The translations under genes and the position numbers were made by a program. 64,000 nucleotides of DNA from Natronosporangium sp035305625 (GTDB lineage: Bacteria; Actinomycetota; Actinomycetes; Mycobacteriales; Micromonosporaceae). The stretch covers positions 62,001 to 126,000 of the forward strand of contig CAWEKD010000006.1 of assembly GCA_963809545.1 (NCBI GenBank), given 5' to 3'. Below are positions 17,091 through 25,325 of the stretch, one piece after another. Below the pieces are notes generated by a model. That model saw nothing but the letters and a program-made list of their open reading frames with translations. It was not told the origin of the DNA and did not search any database. Each line of letters opens with the position of its first letter. Position 1 is the stretch's first letter.

Positions 17091-18449
17091 ATGGACCGTC
17101 GCATCTTCGGTCTGGAGACCGAGTACGGGGTCACCTGCACCTACCGCGGTCAGCGGCGGCTGAGCCCGGATGAGGTGGCGCGTTACCTGTTCCGCCGGGT
17201 GGTGTCCTGGGGGCGTTCCAGCAACGTGTTCCTCCGCAACGGCGCCCGGCTCTACCTCGATGTGGGTTCCCACCCGGAGTACGCCACCCCGGAGTGCGAC
17301 TCGGTACCGGACCTGGTCGCGCACGACCGGGCCGGGGAGCGGATCCTGGAAGGGCTGCTCATCGACGCCGAGAAGCGGCTGCACGATGAGGGCATCGCCG
17401 GCGAGATCTATCTGTTCAAGAACAACACCGACTCGGCGGGCAACTCCTACGGCTGCCACGAGAACTACCTGGTCTCCCGGCACGGGGAGTTCGGCCGCCT
17501 GGCCGACATCCTGATCCCGTTCCTGGTCACCCGGCAGTTGATCTGTGGGGCCGGGAAGGTGCTGCAGACCCCCCGAGGCGCGGTCTACTGCTTGTCCCAG
17601 CGGGCCGAGCACATCTGGGAAGGGGTCTCCTCCGCCACCACCCGCAGCCGGCCGATCATCAACACCCGGGACGAGCCGCACGCCGACGCCGAGCGGTACC
17701 GGCGGCTGCACGTGATCGTCGGGGACTCGAACATGAACGAGGTCACCACCTTGTTGAAGGTCGGGTCGGCCGACATCGTGCTGCGGATGATCGAGACCGG
17801 GGTGGCGATGCGGGACCTGTCGCTGGAGAACCCGATCCGGGCGATCCGAGAGGTCTCCCACGACGTCACCGGGCGGCGCAAGGTGCGGCTGGCCAACGGC
17901 AAGGAGGCCAGCGCCCTGGAGATCCAGCAGGAGTACTACCAGAAGGCCGTGGAGTTCGTGGAGCGCCGCGGCGGCGACCAGGTCACCAAGCGGGTGGTGG
18001 ACCTGTGGGGCCGGGTGCTGGAGGCGGTGGAGACGGGGCAGCTGGATCCGGTGGCCCGGGAGATCGACTGGGTGGCCAAACTGAAGCTGCTGGAGTCCTA
18101 CCAGCGCCGACACGACGTGTCGCTGGCGCATCCCCGGGTGGCCCAGCTCGACCTGGCTTACCACGACATCCGGCGCGGCCGGGGTCTGCACAGTCTGTTG
18201 GAGCGGCGGGGCGAGGTCGACCGGGTGGTCAGCGACCTGGAGATCTTCGAAGCCAAGGAGACTCCGCCCCAGACCACCCGGGCGCGGCTGCGGGGTGAGT
18301 TCATCCGGCACGCGCAGGAGAAGCGGCGGGACTTCACCGTGGACTGGGTGCACCTGAAGCTGAACGACCAGGCGCAGCGCACCGTGCTGTGCAAGGATCC
18401 GTTCCGGTCCCACGACGAGCGGGTGGAGCGGCTGATCGCGAGCATGTGA
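17091..18449 (+). CDS. pafA: Pup--protein ligase PafA
   Basis: The protein of 452 residues is the paralogue of Dop without the Dop-loop. It starts with RRIFGLETEYGVTC (nucleotide-binding strand), has HPEYATPEC near residue 62 and NTRDEPHADAERYRRLH near residue 190. It uses ATP to phosphorylate the C-terminal Glu of Pup and joins it to target lysines. The C-terminal domain contains the LNDQAQRTVLCKDPF segment typical of PafA. A small membrane-protein gene begins two bases after the stop. Confidence 0.96.
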   Translation: MDRRIFGLETEYGVTCTYRGQRRLSPDEVARYLFRRVVSWGRSSNVFLRNGARLYLDVGSHPEYATPECDSVPDLVAHDRAGERILEGLLIDAEKRLHDEGIAGEIYLFKNNTDSAGNSYGCHENYLVSRHGEFGRLADILIPFLVTRQLICGAGKVLQTPRGAVYCLSQRAEHIWEGVSSATTRSRPIINTRDEPHADAERYRRLHVIVGDSNMNEVTTLLKVGSADIVLRMIETGVAMRDLSLENPIRAIREVSHDVTGRRKVRLANGKEASALEIQQEYYQKAVEFVERRGGDQVTKRVVDLWGRVLEAVETGQLDPVAREIDWVAKLKLLESYQRRHDVSLAHPRVAQLDLAYHDIRRGRGLHSLLERRGEVDRVVSDLEIFEAKETPPQTTRARLRGEFIRHAQEKRRDFTVDWVHLKLNDQAQRTVLCKDPFRSHDERVERLIASM

Positions 18450-18450
18450 G

Positions 18451-18705
18451 ATGAGCGCGAGTGACCCCTCAGCCCGGGCCGAGGCCCCGGAGCCGACTGC
18501 CGGCAACACCGTGCCGGAGCAGCGCCCCGCGCCACCGGCCGCACCCGATCCCGGGTGGCCGGGGTGGCTGGAACGGCGGCGGGAGCGGATTCGCGCGGAG
18601 ATCGAGCGCAACCGCCGCGGTGGGCACACCGTACCGACCTGGGTGTTGGCGCTGATTCTGGTGGCGTTCGTGGCCGCCTGGGCGGCGGTGGTGTGGCTGG
18701 CCTGA
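18451..18705 (+). CDS. Small C-tail membrane protein after pafA
   Basis: The protein of 84 residues has a disordered Pro/Ala/Glu-rich N-terminal half, a basic amphipathic stretch (WLERRRERIRAEIERNRRGG) and one membrane helix at the end (residues 62-83). It begins one base after the pafA stop and is surely co-transcribed. A small single-helix protein at this spot could tether something to the membrane, but no family is recognised and no function is assigned. Confidence 0.65.
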   Translation: MSASDPSARAEAPEPTAGNTVPEQRPAPPAAPDPGWPGWLERRRERIRAEIERNRRGGHTVPTWVLALILVAFVAAWAAVVWLA

Positions 18706-18719
18706 GCCGCCGCGACCGG

Positions 18720-19832
18720 TCAGCGGGAGAGCAGCCGGGCCGCGTGCCGGCCGGCGGCGGCCGCCGCCAGGAAGTAGCCCGGGTCCTCCGCCAATCCGCG
18801 CCCCATGCTGGACAGTGGCGCCGGCGAATGCCGCAGCGCCTCCAGGAGGCCGTCGGTGGACACTGATACCAACCGGTGTCGCGTGGCCAGTGCCGCCAAC
18901 GCCGCCTGCGTGGCGTCGGTCAACTCCGGCGGTAACGGGAGAGGGTCCGGCACCACCAGGTCGGCGGGGGCCAGCGCCACCCGGCCGTAGGCGGTCACGC
19001 TGTGGTGCGACACCCCCTGGTGCCGGGGGCGGGGGTCGGCGCCGGACATCCGCAGCGCCCCGACCGGCCGCCCGTGCAGGGTCGCGACCGCGTTGACCGC
19101 CTCCCCGACCGCGACCCCGGAGAAGCCCCAGCGGGTGCCGGTGCCGAGGTTGCCCGGCCCTTGGGTGACCACCACCACGTCGGCCTGCAGCACCCACCGG
19201 GCCGCCAACAGTCCGGAGTGCAGGCTGGTGGCCTCCAGGTCCCCCCCGAACGCCTGGCCGACGGTCACCGTGCCGACCAGCTCGGTCGCCAACGCGTCCA
19301 ACGTGCGGGAGAACCAGGCGGGCAGCGCCCCGCCGTCGGTCATCACGTACCCCACCCGCGCCGTCGGCGCCTCCGTGCGGATCCCCACCAGCACCGCCGG
19401 CAGCGCCGAGTGCAGGTCGGCGGTGACCACCGGCATCCCCGCGAGGTCGTCGGCCTCCGCCAGTCGCCGGTGGTGCGGTGACTCCTGCTCGTCCACTCCG
19501 GCCACGATCAGCTGCAGGGGGGTGTACCGCGCCTTGACCAGGTGCCCCGCGGCGCGGTCGTGGCCACCGGGCTGGTCCGGCGGCAGCCGATCCGGCACGG
19601 CTACCACCAGCGCGTATCCCCCGGTGCCGAGCCCCAGCGCCAACGCTCCGGTGTTCACCAGCACCCGGTCGCCGATGACCGGTTCTCCCACGAGGACCGG
19701 GTACGCCAACGCCGGCACCTGGTCCGGGTCGTCCGGGTCGCGCCGGTCCAGCGCCACGGTCAGTTCCACCGCACCTCGCCAGGTCCGGCCCCGGGCCACG
19801 ACCCGGCCGGACCGCCACCGCACCCCGCTCAC
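18720..19832 (-). CDS. DUF3866 family protein
   Basis: The protein of 370 residues resembles the actinobacterial DUF3866 family, with the N-terminal RWRSGRVV...WRGAVELTV strand region and a long Gly/Ala-rich alpha/beta body (VVTQGPGNLGTGTRWGFSG near residue 215). There is no signal peptide. The GTG start at 19832 is chosen because TATCGT lies seven bases upstream; the open frame continues to 20099 but those extra residues overlap the pafB promoter. The family often accompanies pafBC and tat genes. Its biochemical function is unknown. Confidence 0.75.
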   Translation of the reverse strand: MSGVRWRSGRVVARGRTWRGAVELTVALDRRDPDDPDQVPALAYPVLVGEPVIGDRVLVNTGALALGLGTGGYALVVAVPDRLPPDQPGGHDRAAGHLVKARYTPLQLIVAGVDEQESPHHRRLAEADDLAGMPVVTADLHSALPAVLVGIRTEAPTARVGYVMTDGGALPAWFSRTLDALATELVGTVTVGQAFGGDLEATSLHSGLLAARWVLQADVVVVTQGPGNLGTGTRWGFSGVAVGEAVNAVATLHGRPVGALRMSGADPRPRHQGVSHHSVTAYGRVALAPADLVVPDPLPLPPELTDATQAALAALATRHRLVSVSTDGLLEALRHSPAPLSSMGRGLAEDPGYFLAAAAAGRHAARLLSR

Positions 19833-19839
19833 CGCCGTG

Positions 19840-19845
19840 ACGATA
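19840..19845 (-). promoter_or_regulatory. -10 element of DUF3866 gene (leaderless)
   Basis: TATCGT on the minus strand lies seven bases before the GTG at 19832. Confidence 0.4.
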
Positions 19846-19928
19846 GTCGGCCGACCCGGGTGTCCCCCCGGTAGGGGTGGGGCGGGCCCGGGAGGCCGCA
19901 CCGTGGGCGGGTTCACCCGCGTGTCGTA

Positions 19929-19944
19929 CCGCACGTATGTTCGG
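19929..19944. promoter_or_regulatory. LexA-like box upstream of pafB
   Basis: CCGCAC-GTAT-GTTCGG matches the actinobacterial SOS box TCGAAC-N4-GTTCGA at 9 of 12 fixed bases, with the right half nearly perfect. It sits about 21-36 bases before the inferred pafB transcription start, where a repressor would block RNA polymerase. Confidence 0.35.
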
Positions 19945-19951
19945 ATGGTGC

Positions 19952-19957
19952 TACCGT
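19952..19957 (+). promoter_or_regulatory. -10 element of pafB (leaderless)
   Basis: TACCGT lies seven bases before the GTG at 19965 and supports that start codon. Confidence 0.45.
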
Positions 19958-19964
19958 CTTGGGG

Positions 19965-20990
19965 GTGTCCCGCGCCCGCACCGAACGACTGGTCAATCTG
20001 GTGATCTGTCTGTTGGCGACGCGGCGGTTCCTGACCGCGGCCCAGATCGCCGCCACTGTCCCGGGCTATGAGCACGACCCGGACGATCCGCGTGCGCACG
20101 AGGCCTTCCAGCGCAAGTTCGAGCGCGACAAGGCCGAGCTGCGGGCATTAGGGGTGCCGCTGGAGACCGGCACCGACAGCATCTTCGACCCTGAGCCGGG
20201 GTACCGGATCGCCCGGCGGCAGTACGCCCTGCCGGACATCCCGTTGGCGCCGGACGAGGCCGCGGTGGTGGGGTTGGCCGCCCGGCTGTGGCAGCACGCG
20301 GAGTTGGCCGCGGCCGCTTCCTCCGGGCTGACCAAGCTGCGCGCCGCCGGGGTCGACCCGGATCCCCACGTCAACCTCGGGGTGGAGCCGGTGGTGACCG
20401 TGGACCCGGCGTTTCCTGCCCTGGTCGCCGCCGCCCGGGCGCGCCAGGAGGTCCACTTCGACTACCGGGTACCGGAACGGGACGCGGCGACCCGCCGACG
20501 CCTGCAACCGTGGGGGGTGGTGTGCTGGCGCGGGCGGTGGTACGTCGTCGGCCACGACCTGGACCGGGACGCGCCCCGGTGTTTCCGACTGTCCCGGGTG
20601 GTCGGTCCGGTGCGGCCCACCGGGCCGACCGACGCGTTCACTCCTCCACCGGAGTTGGATCTGCTCAGCTATGTGGCCCGGGAACGGCCGCCGGCGGATC
20701 GGACCGGGCGAGCCACGGTGCTCCTGCGCCCGGGTTACGCCGACGGGGTCCGGCGGTTCGCCGAACGGGTCACCTCCACACCGGACGGAGACGTGGCGGT
20801 GCTGCGTTACCACTGTCCAGAGTCGTTGGCGGCCTGGCTGGTCGGGTACGGCTCCCACGTGCGCGTGCTGGATCCGCCGGAGGTACGGGAGGCGGTGATC
20901 AGTCGGTTGAAGGAGATCGCCAACCAGCCCTCCCCGCGGATGTTGGCGGCGGCGGTGGCCGGAGAGCCGATGGAGGGTAGGGCGGCATGA
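19965..20990 (+). CDS. pafB: WYL-domain transcriptional activator PafB
   Basis: The protein of 341 residues has an N-terminal winged helix-turn-helix (SRARTERLVNLVICLLATRRFLTAAQIAATV), a WYL domain (residues about 140-215, with VHFDYRVPERD and GRWYVVGHDLDRDAPRCFRLSR) and a C-terminal WCX-like extension. PafB and PafC form a heterodimer that activates LexA-independent DNA-damage genes in mycobacteria. The GTG at 19965 is favoured over the TTG at 19959 because of the TACCGT box. The stop overlaps the pafC start (ATGA). Confidence 0.93.
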   Translation: MSRARTERLVNLVICLLATRRFLTAAQIAATVPGYEHDPDDPRAHEAFQRKFERDKAELRALGVPLETGTDSIFDPEPGYRIARRQYALPDIPLAPDEAAVVGLAARLWQHAELAAAASSGLTKLRAAGVDPDPHVNLGVEPVVTVDPAFPALVAAARARQEVHFDYRVPERDAATRRRLQPWGVVCWRGRWYVVGHDLDRDAPRCFRLSRVVGPVRPTGPTDAFTPPPELDLLSYVARERPPADRTGRATVLLRPGYADGVRRFAERVTSTPDGDVAVLRYHCPESLAAWLVGYGSHVRVLDPPEVREAVISRLKEIANQPSPRMLAAAVAGEPMEGRAA

Positions 20991-21979
20991 GTCGATCCCG
21001 CGCGGGTGGCGCCGCGGCGGCGAACTGGCTGGCCCGGCTGTTGAACCTCGTGCCCTATCTGCTGGCCCGGCCCGGGATCCGAATCGCCGACGCCGCCGCT
21101 GACCTGGGGGTCAGCGAGCAGCAGCTGCGGGACGACCTGCGGCTGCTGTGGGTGTGCGGGCTCCCCGGGTACGGCCCCGGGGACCTGATCGACATGGCGT
21201 TCGACGGGGACCGGGTCACCATCACCTACTCCGCCGGGATCGATCGGCCGCTGCGGCTGACCCCGGACGAGGCGCTGTCGCTGGTGGTGGCGTTGCGGCT
21301 GTTGGCGGAGACCCCGGGGGTGACCGACCGGGCCCCGGTGGAGCGGGCGTTGGCCAAATTGGAGGCGGCGGTGGGGGAGCGCCCACCGGTGGCGGTGCGG
21401 ATTCCCGGTGACGCCGACCAGTTGCAGCGGCTGCGGGAGGCGGTCGGTCAGCGGCGGGCGCTGGAGCTCACCTACTACTCCGCCCGGGCCGACCGCATCA
21501 CCACCCGGGTGGTGGATCCGCTGCGAGTGGTGGTGGTCGGCGGGCACGGCTACCTGGAGGCCTGGTGCCGCACCGCCGGGCAGGTGCGCCGGTTCCGGGC
21601 CGACCGGATCGACGCGCTGCGGATGCTGGCGGAGCCGGCGGCCCCGCCACCGCAGGCCCGTCCCCGCCCGATCGAGCGGGGCATTTTCCAGCCCGATGCC
21701 GCGCTGCCGCTGGTGACGCTGCGGGTGGGTCGATCGGCGCGCTGGATCGCCGAGTACTACCCGTGCGAGCAGGTGGACGACTCCGGCCCGGACTGGGTGG
21801 TGTCGTTGCGGGTCACCGATCTGGACTGGGCGCGGCGGCTGGTGTTGCGTCTGGGGCCGGAGGTGACCGTGCTGGCGCCGGTGGAGTTGGCCGAGGCGGT
21901 GCGGGCGGAGGCGGCCGCGGCGCTGGAGGCGTACGCCACCCCGGTTGGGCTGGCCGCCGCCGCGGCGGCGGCGGACTAG
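20987..21979 (+). CDS. pafC: WYL-domain transcriptional activator PafC
   Basis: The protein of 330 residues is the partner of PafB. It has a winged helix (residues about 8-65, with IRIADAAADLGVSEQQLRDDL), a WYL domain (about 150-220, with LELTYYSARADRITTRVVDPL and HGYLEAWCRTAGQVRRFRADRI) and a WCX region ending in a low-complexity Ala-rich tail. It overlaps pafB by four bases. PafBC senses DNA damage products through the WYL domains; here the pair is close to pafA, as usual. Confidence 0.93.
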   Translation: MSRSRAGGAAAANWLARLLNLVPYLLARPGIRIADAAADLGVSEQQLRDDLRLLWVCGLPGYGPGDLIDMAFDGDRVTITYSAGIDRPLRLTPDEALSLVVALRLLAETPGVTDRAPVERALAKLEAAVGERPPVAVRIPGDADQLQRLREAVGQRRALELTYYSARADRITTRVVDPLRVVVVGGHGYLEAWCRTAGQVRRFRADRIDALRMLAEPAAPPPQARPRPIERGIFQPDAALPLVTLRVGRSARWIAEYYPCEQVDDSGPDWVVSLRVTDLDWARRLVLRLGPEVTVLAPVELAEAVRAEAAAALEAYATPVGLAAAAAAAD

Positions 21980-21982
21980 GCT
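21977..21982 (+). promoter_or_regulatory. Possible -10 element of the small membrane-protein gene
   Basis: TAGGCT overlaps the pafC stop and lies eight bases before the ATG at 21991. GGGAGG also lies in between, so leadered and leaderless translation are both possible. Confidence 0.3.
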
Positions 21983-21990
21983 GGGAGGCC

Positions 21991-22263
21991 ATGACCGTGT
22001 GGTGGTGGATCGTGCTCGCCCTGGTGCTGCTGCCGCTGCTGGTGGTGGTCGCGGTGGCGGTGCCGGTGCGTTCCCGGATGCTGCGGCTGCAGCGACTCGC
22101 GCGACGCACGGCCGCCACCCAGTTGGCCGCGGCAGCGGCCCTGCAACCCCGGCAGCAACAGCTGCAGGAGCAGCTGGCCGAACTGGAGCGCCGGTCTCGG
22201 CTGGTACGGCGGCGAGTGGCGCTGCTCCGTGAGCGGGTGGCGCAGCTGCGGCCCAGCCGCTGA
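21991..22263 (+). CDS. Small membrane-anchored coiled-coil protein
   Basis: The protein of 90 residues has one N-terminal membrane helix (residues 3-25, TVWWWIVLALVLLPLLVVV) followed by a basic linker and a Gln/Leu/Arg-rich coiled coil (about 55-88, QQLQEQLAELERRSRL). It is reported only inside a longer, wrong-start frame. It lies 12 bases after pafC. A membrane-bound coiled coil of this size is common in actinobacteria, but no function is known. Confidence 0.65.
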   Translation: MTVWWWIVLALVLLPLLVVVAVAVPVRSRMLRLQRLARRTAATQLAAAAALQPRQQQLQEQLAELERRSRLVRRRVALLRERVAQLRPSR

Positions 22264-22312
22264 CCCGGTTCACCCGGCGCTCGGTGCGCCGGGGCCCGGA
22301 GGGGAGGAGCTA

Positions 22313-23788
22313 ATGGCGCAGATCCCTGACCCGGCGGACGTGCTGTCCCGGGTCCCGGTGCAGTTGTTCATCGGAGGTCAGTGGCGTCCCGCCACCGGTG
22401 ACCGCACCTTCCCGGTCACCGACCCGGCTACCGGCCGCACGTTGGCGGAGGTGGCCGACGCCGGTCCGGCCGACGGGGTGGCGGCGCTGGCCGCCGCGGC
22501 GGACGTGGCCGAGGCCTGGGCCCGCACCAGCCCCCGGCAGCGGGCGGACCTGCTGCGGGCGGCCTACGACGCGGTGATGGCCCGGCTGGAGGAGTTCGCC
22601 CTGCTGATGACCCTGGAGATGGGTAAACCGTTGGCCGAGTCGCGGGCGGAGGTCGCCTACGCCGCCGGCTTCCTGCGCTGGTTCAGCGAGGAGGCGGTCC
22701 GGATCCCCGGCCACTACGGGCTGCTGCCGGAGGGGACCGGGCACATGGTGGTGTCCCGGCACCCGGTCGGCCCCAGTTACTTGATCACTCCCTGGAACTT
22801 CCCCTTGGCCATGGCCACCCGCAAGCTGGGCCCCGCGCTGGCGGCCGGGTGCCCGGTGGTGATCAAGCCGGCCGAGGCGACCCCGTTGTCCACCCTCCGG
22901 TTCACGGCGTTGCTGGCCGAGCTGGGACTGCCGCCCGGGGTGGTCAACGTGGTCACCACCACCGATCCGGGTGGGCTGTCCGGCCCGCTGTTGGCGGATC
23001 CGCGGTTGCGCAAGTTGAGCTTCACCGGCTCCATCCCGGTCGGTCGGCGGCTGCTGGCCCAGGCCGCCGACCGGGTGCTGCGGACCTCGATGGAGCTCGG
23101 GGGGAACGCCCCGTTCGTGGTGTTCGAGGACGCCGACGTGGCGCAGGCGGTGGCCGGGGCGATGGTCGCGAAGTTCCGCAACATCGGTCAGGCCTGCACC
23201 GCCGCCAACCGGTTCCTGGTGCACCGGTCGGTACTGGCGCAGTTCACCGAGCAGATCACGGCCCGGGTGCAGGCGCTGCGGGTCGGCCCGGGGGTGGACC
23301 CGCAGGTGGACATCGGGCCGTTGGTGAGCGAGGCGGCGGTGGCGAAGGTGGAGGAGCTGGTGGCCGACGCGATCGCGCGCGGGGCCGAGCTTCGCACCGG
23401 TGGGCACCGGATCGACGGCCCCGGCCACTTCTACGCGCCGACCGTGCTGGTGGGGGTGTCGCCGGACAGCCGGATCGCCCGAGAGGAGATCTTCGGCCCG
23501 GTGGTGGCGATCGGGGTGTTTCAGGACGAGGACGAGGCGGTCCGGCTGGCCAACGACACCGAGGCGGGGCTGGTGAGCTACGTCTACACCCGCGATCTGG
23601 CGCGGGCGCAGCGGATGGGCGTCCGGTTGGAGACCGGAATGCTGGGGGTGAACGTCGGGGTGGTGTCCAACCCGGCGGCCCCGTTCGGGGGAGTGAAGCA
23701 GTCCGGGATCGGGCGCGAAGGCGGCGCCGAAGGCATCCTGGAGTATCTCGAGACCCGGTACATCCTGACCGCCGATCCGTTCGCGTAA
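22313..23788 (+). CDS. NAD(P)-dependent aldehyde dehydrogenase (succinate-semialdehyde type)
   Basis: The protein of 491 residues is an aldehyde dehydrogenase. It has the substrate/cofactor segment TPWNFPLAMATRKLGPALAAG, the general-base Glu in MELGGNAPFVVF near residue 262 and the catalytic Cys in GQACTAANRF near residue 296, followed by the conserved EEIFGPV motif near residue 391. The best match is the GabD succinate-semialdehyde group, which oxidises 4-carbon semialdehydes to acids. GGGGAGGAG lies before the ATG at 22313. It is inserted between pafC and tatA and shows no functional link to either side. Confidence 0.88.
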   Translation: MAQIPDPADVLSRVPVQLFIGGQWRPATGDRTFPVTDPATGRTLAEVADAGPADGVAALAAAADVAEAWARTSPRQRADLLRAAYDAVMARLEEFALLMTLEMGKPLAESRAEVAYAAGFLRWFSEEAVRIPGHYGLLPEGTGHMVVSRHPVGPSYLITPWNFPLAMATRKLGPALAAGCPVVIKPAEATPLSTLRFTALLAELGLPPGVVNVVTTTDPGGLSGPLLADPRLRKLSFTGSIPVGRRLLAQAADRVLRTSMELGGNAPFVVFEDADVAQAVAGAMVAKFRNIGQACTAANRFLVHRSVLAQFTEQITARVQALRVGPGVDPQVDIGPLVSEAAVAKVEELVADAIARGAELRTGGHRIDGPGHFYAPTVLVGVSPDSRIAREEIFGPVVAIGVFQDEDEAVRLANDTEAGLVSYVYTRDLARAQRMGVRLETGMLGVNVGVVSNPAAPFGGVKQSGIGREGGAEGILEYLETRYILTADPFA

Positions 23789-23934
23789 CGGCGCGGCACC
23801 GGGAGCGGTAGCCGGATGATCCCGCCTCCTACCTGCGGAAACAGGGAGATCCACGTGGGCTGGCGGTGGCGGATCCCGGGCGGCCACGTACGATGGGAAT
23901 GTCCCCGACCCGCGTACACCACGGGAGACCTCAC

Positions 23935-24219
23935 ATGGGTGCACTTAGGCCCTGGCACATCATCGTCTTAGTGGCGGTGCTGATCCTGCTGTTTGGCGCC
24001 AAGCGGCTGCCCGACGCTGCTCGGGCGCTGGGCAGGTCCCTGCGGATCATCAAGGCGGAAACCAAGGGGTTGATGGACGAGCCAGCCCCGAGTGACCTGG
24101 ATGAGAAGGCCGACGCGCAGCGGGGCCGCCGCCCGCTGCCGCCCGACTCCGCCGACGCGGAGGGGCAGGTTCACACCGGTGAGGTGGTCGACCCACCGCA
24201 GCGGGCGCGCGAGGGCTGA
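23935..24219 (+). CDS. tatA: Twin-arginine translocase subunit TatA
   Basis: The protein of 94 residues has the TatA layout: an N-terminal membrane helix (residues 5-20, RPWHIIVLVAVLILLFG), the FGAKRLPDAARALGRSLRIIKAE amphipathic helix and an acidic, disordered tail. TatA oligomers form the passage for folded proteins exported by the Tat route. The ATG at 23935 is chosen; a longer frame begins at 23866. tatC follows 40 bases later. Both belong to the conserved tat-helY block of actinobacteria. Confidence 0.95.
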   Translation: MGALRPWHIIVLVAVLILLFGAKRLPDAARALGRSLRIIKAETKGLMDEPAPSDLDEKADAQRGRRPLPPDSADAEGQVHTGEVVDPPQRAREG

Positions 24220-24259
24220 TCGACCGCATGTGCACCGTCGGTAGGGCGGGGAGGCGGAG

Positions 24260-25267
24260 GTGAAGCTGCCCTCGCTGGCGTGGGCCCGTCGGCGCCGCAG
24301 CTCCTTCCAACGCGCCGCCGACGGGTCGATGACGTTGATCGAGCACCTGCTCGAGCTGCGCAGCCGGCTGTTCAAGGCCACCGTGGCGGTGGCGGCCGGG
24401 ATGGTGGTGGGCTATCTGCTGGCCCAGACCGTGTTCGACTACCTGGCGCAGCCCTACTGCGATCTGGTCCAGACGCCCGAGGCGGAGTGCAGCTGGAACT
24501 GGCTGGCCCCCACCGACTCGTTCATGCTCCGGATCAAGATCGCGCTGTGGATCGGGCTGGTGGTGGCCGCCCCGTTCTGGCTGTACCAGCTGTGGGCGTT
24601 CATCGCCCCCGGGCTGCATCAGCGGGAGCGGCGCTGGGCGTACGGCTTCGGGGCCCTGGCGATCCCCTTGTTCGCCGCCGGGACCGCCCTGGCCTACTTC
24701 GTCCTGGACAAGGGCCTGAAGTTCCTGTTCAGCGCCGGCGTAACCGATGATCCGCAGCTGCTGGAACCGACCCGCTACATCTCGTTCGTCACCACCCTGA
24801 TCCTGGCGTTCGGGCTGTCGTTCCAGTTCCCGGTGTTCCTGCTGCTGCTCAACGTCAGTGGGATCGCCAGCGCCCGGAAGCTGCTCGCCGCGTGGCGGGT
24901 GGTGGTGTTCCTGTGCTTCGCGTTCGCCGCGGTGTTCACCCCGGACCCGGGGCCGTTCGGGATGATTCTGCTGGCGCTGTGCCTGTGCCTGCTGTACTTC
25001 CTGGCGGTGGGGGCCGCGTTCCTCAACGACCGGCGCCGGGCCCGCCGCCGGGATCCGCTGGCGGAGCTGCCGGACGACCAGCCCTCCCCGCTGCCGGACA
25101 CCCCCTCCCCGCTGGATGAGGAGCTGGATCCGGACGTCGCCGGGGCGGGTATCGACGCCACCTTGGCGCAGAGCGTGCCGGAGCCTCGCCGCTCCCCGGG
25201 GCGGTCGTCGGAGTCTCCGGCGGCCGGTGCCCCCACCGACCCCCGCCGGTACGACGATCTGATCTAG
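24260..25267 (+). CDS. tatC: Twin-arginine translocase subunit TatC
   Basis: The protein of 335 residues has six membrane helices and the TatC hallmarks: TLIEHLLELRSRLFK near residue 25, a PFWLYQLWAFIAPGL segment near residue 110 and FQFPVFLLLLN near residue 190. It recognises the twin-arginine signal peptide. The last 85 residues are a cytoplasmic tail of Arg/Pro/Asp-rich sequence, longer than in enterobacteria but common in actinomycetes. The GTG start follows GGGGAGGCGGAG. Confidence 0.95.
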   Translation: MKLPSLAWARRRRSSFQRAADGSMTLIEHLLELRSRLFKATVAVAAGMVVGYLLAQTVFDYLAQPYCDLVQTPEAECSWNWLAPTDSFMLRIKIALWIGLVVAAPFWLYQLWAFIAPGLHQRERRWAYGFGALAIPLFAAGTALAYFVLDKGLKFLFSAGVTDDPQLLEPTRYISFVTTLILAFGLSFQFPVFLLLLNVSGIASARKLLAAWRVVVFLCFAFAAVFTPDPGPFGMILLALCLCLLYFLAVGAAFLNDRRRARRRDPLAELPDDQPSPLPDTPSPLDEELDPDVAGAGIDATLAQSVPEPRRSPGRSSESPAAGAPTDPRRYDDLI

Positions 25268-25313
25268 GATCCGGCGGCCGGGCACCTGGGCCCCGCGCCC
25301 GCTGATGATCCGG

Positions 25314-25319
25314 TACGGT
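25314..25319 (+). promoter_or_regulatory. -10 element of lipid kinase gene (leaderless)
   Basis: TACGGT lies six bases before the GTG at 25326 and supports that start over the upstream ATG at 25305. Confidence 0.4.
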
Positions 25320-25325
25320 CCTGGC

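Noticed and set aside
16137..18629. Long antisense open frame opposite prcA and pafA
   Set aside because: Low-complexity His/Arg/Pro-rich translation typical of shadow frames; the sense genes are unambiguous.
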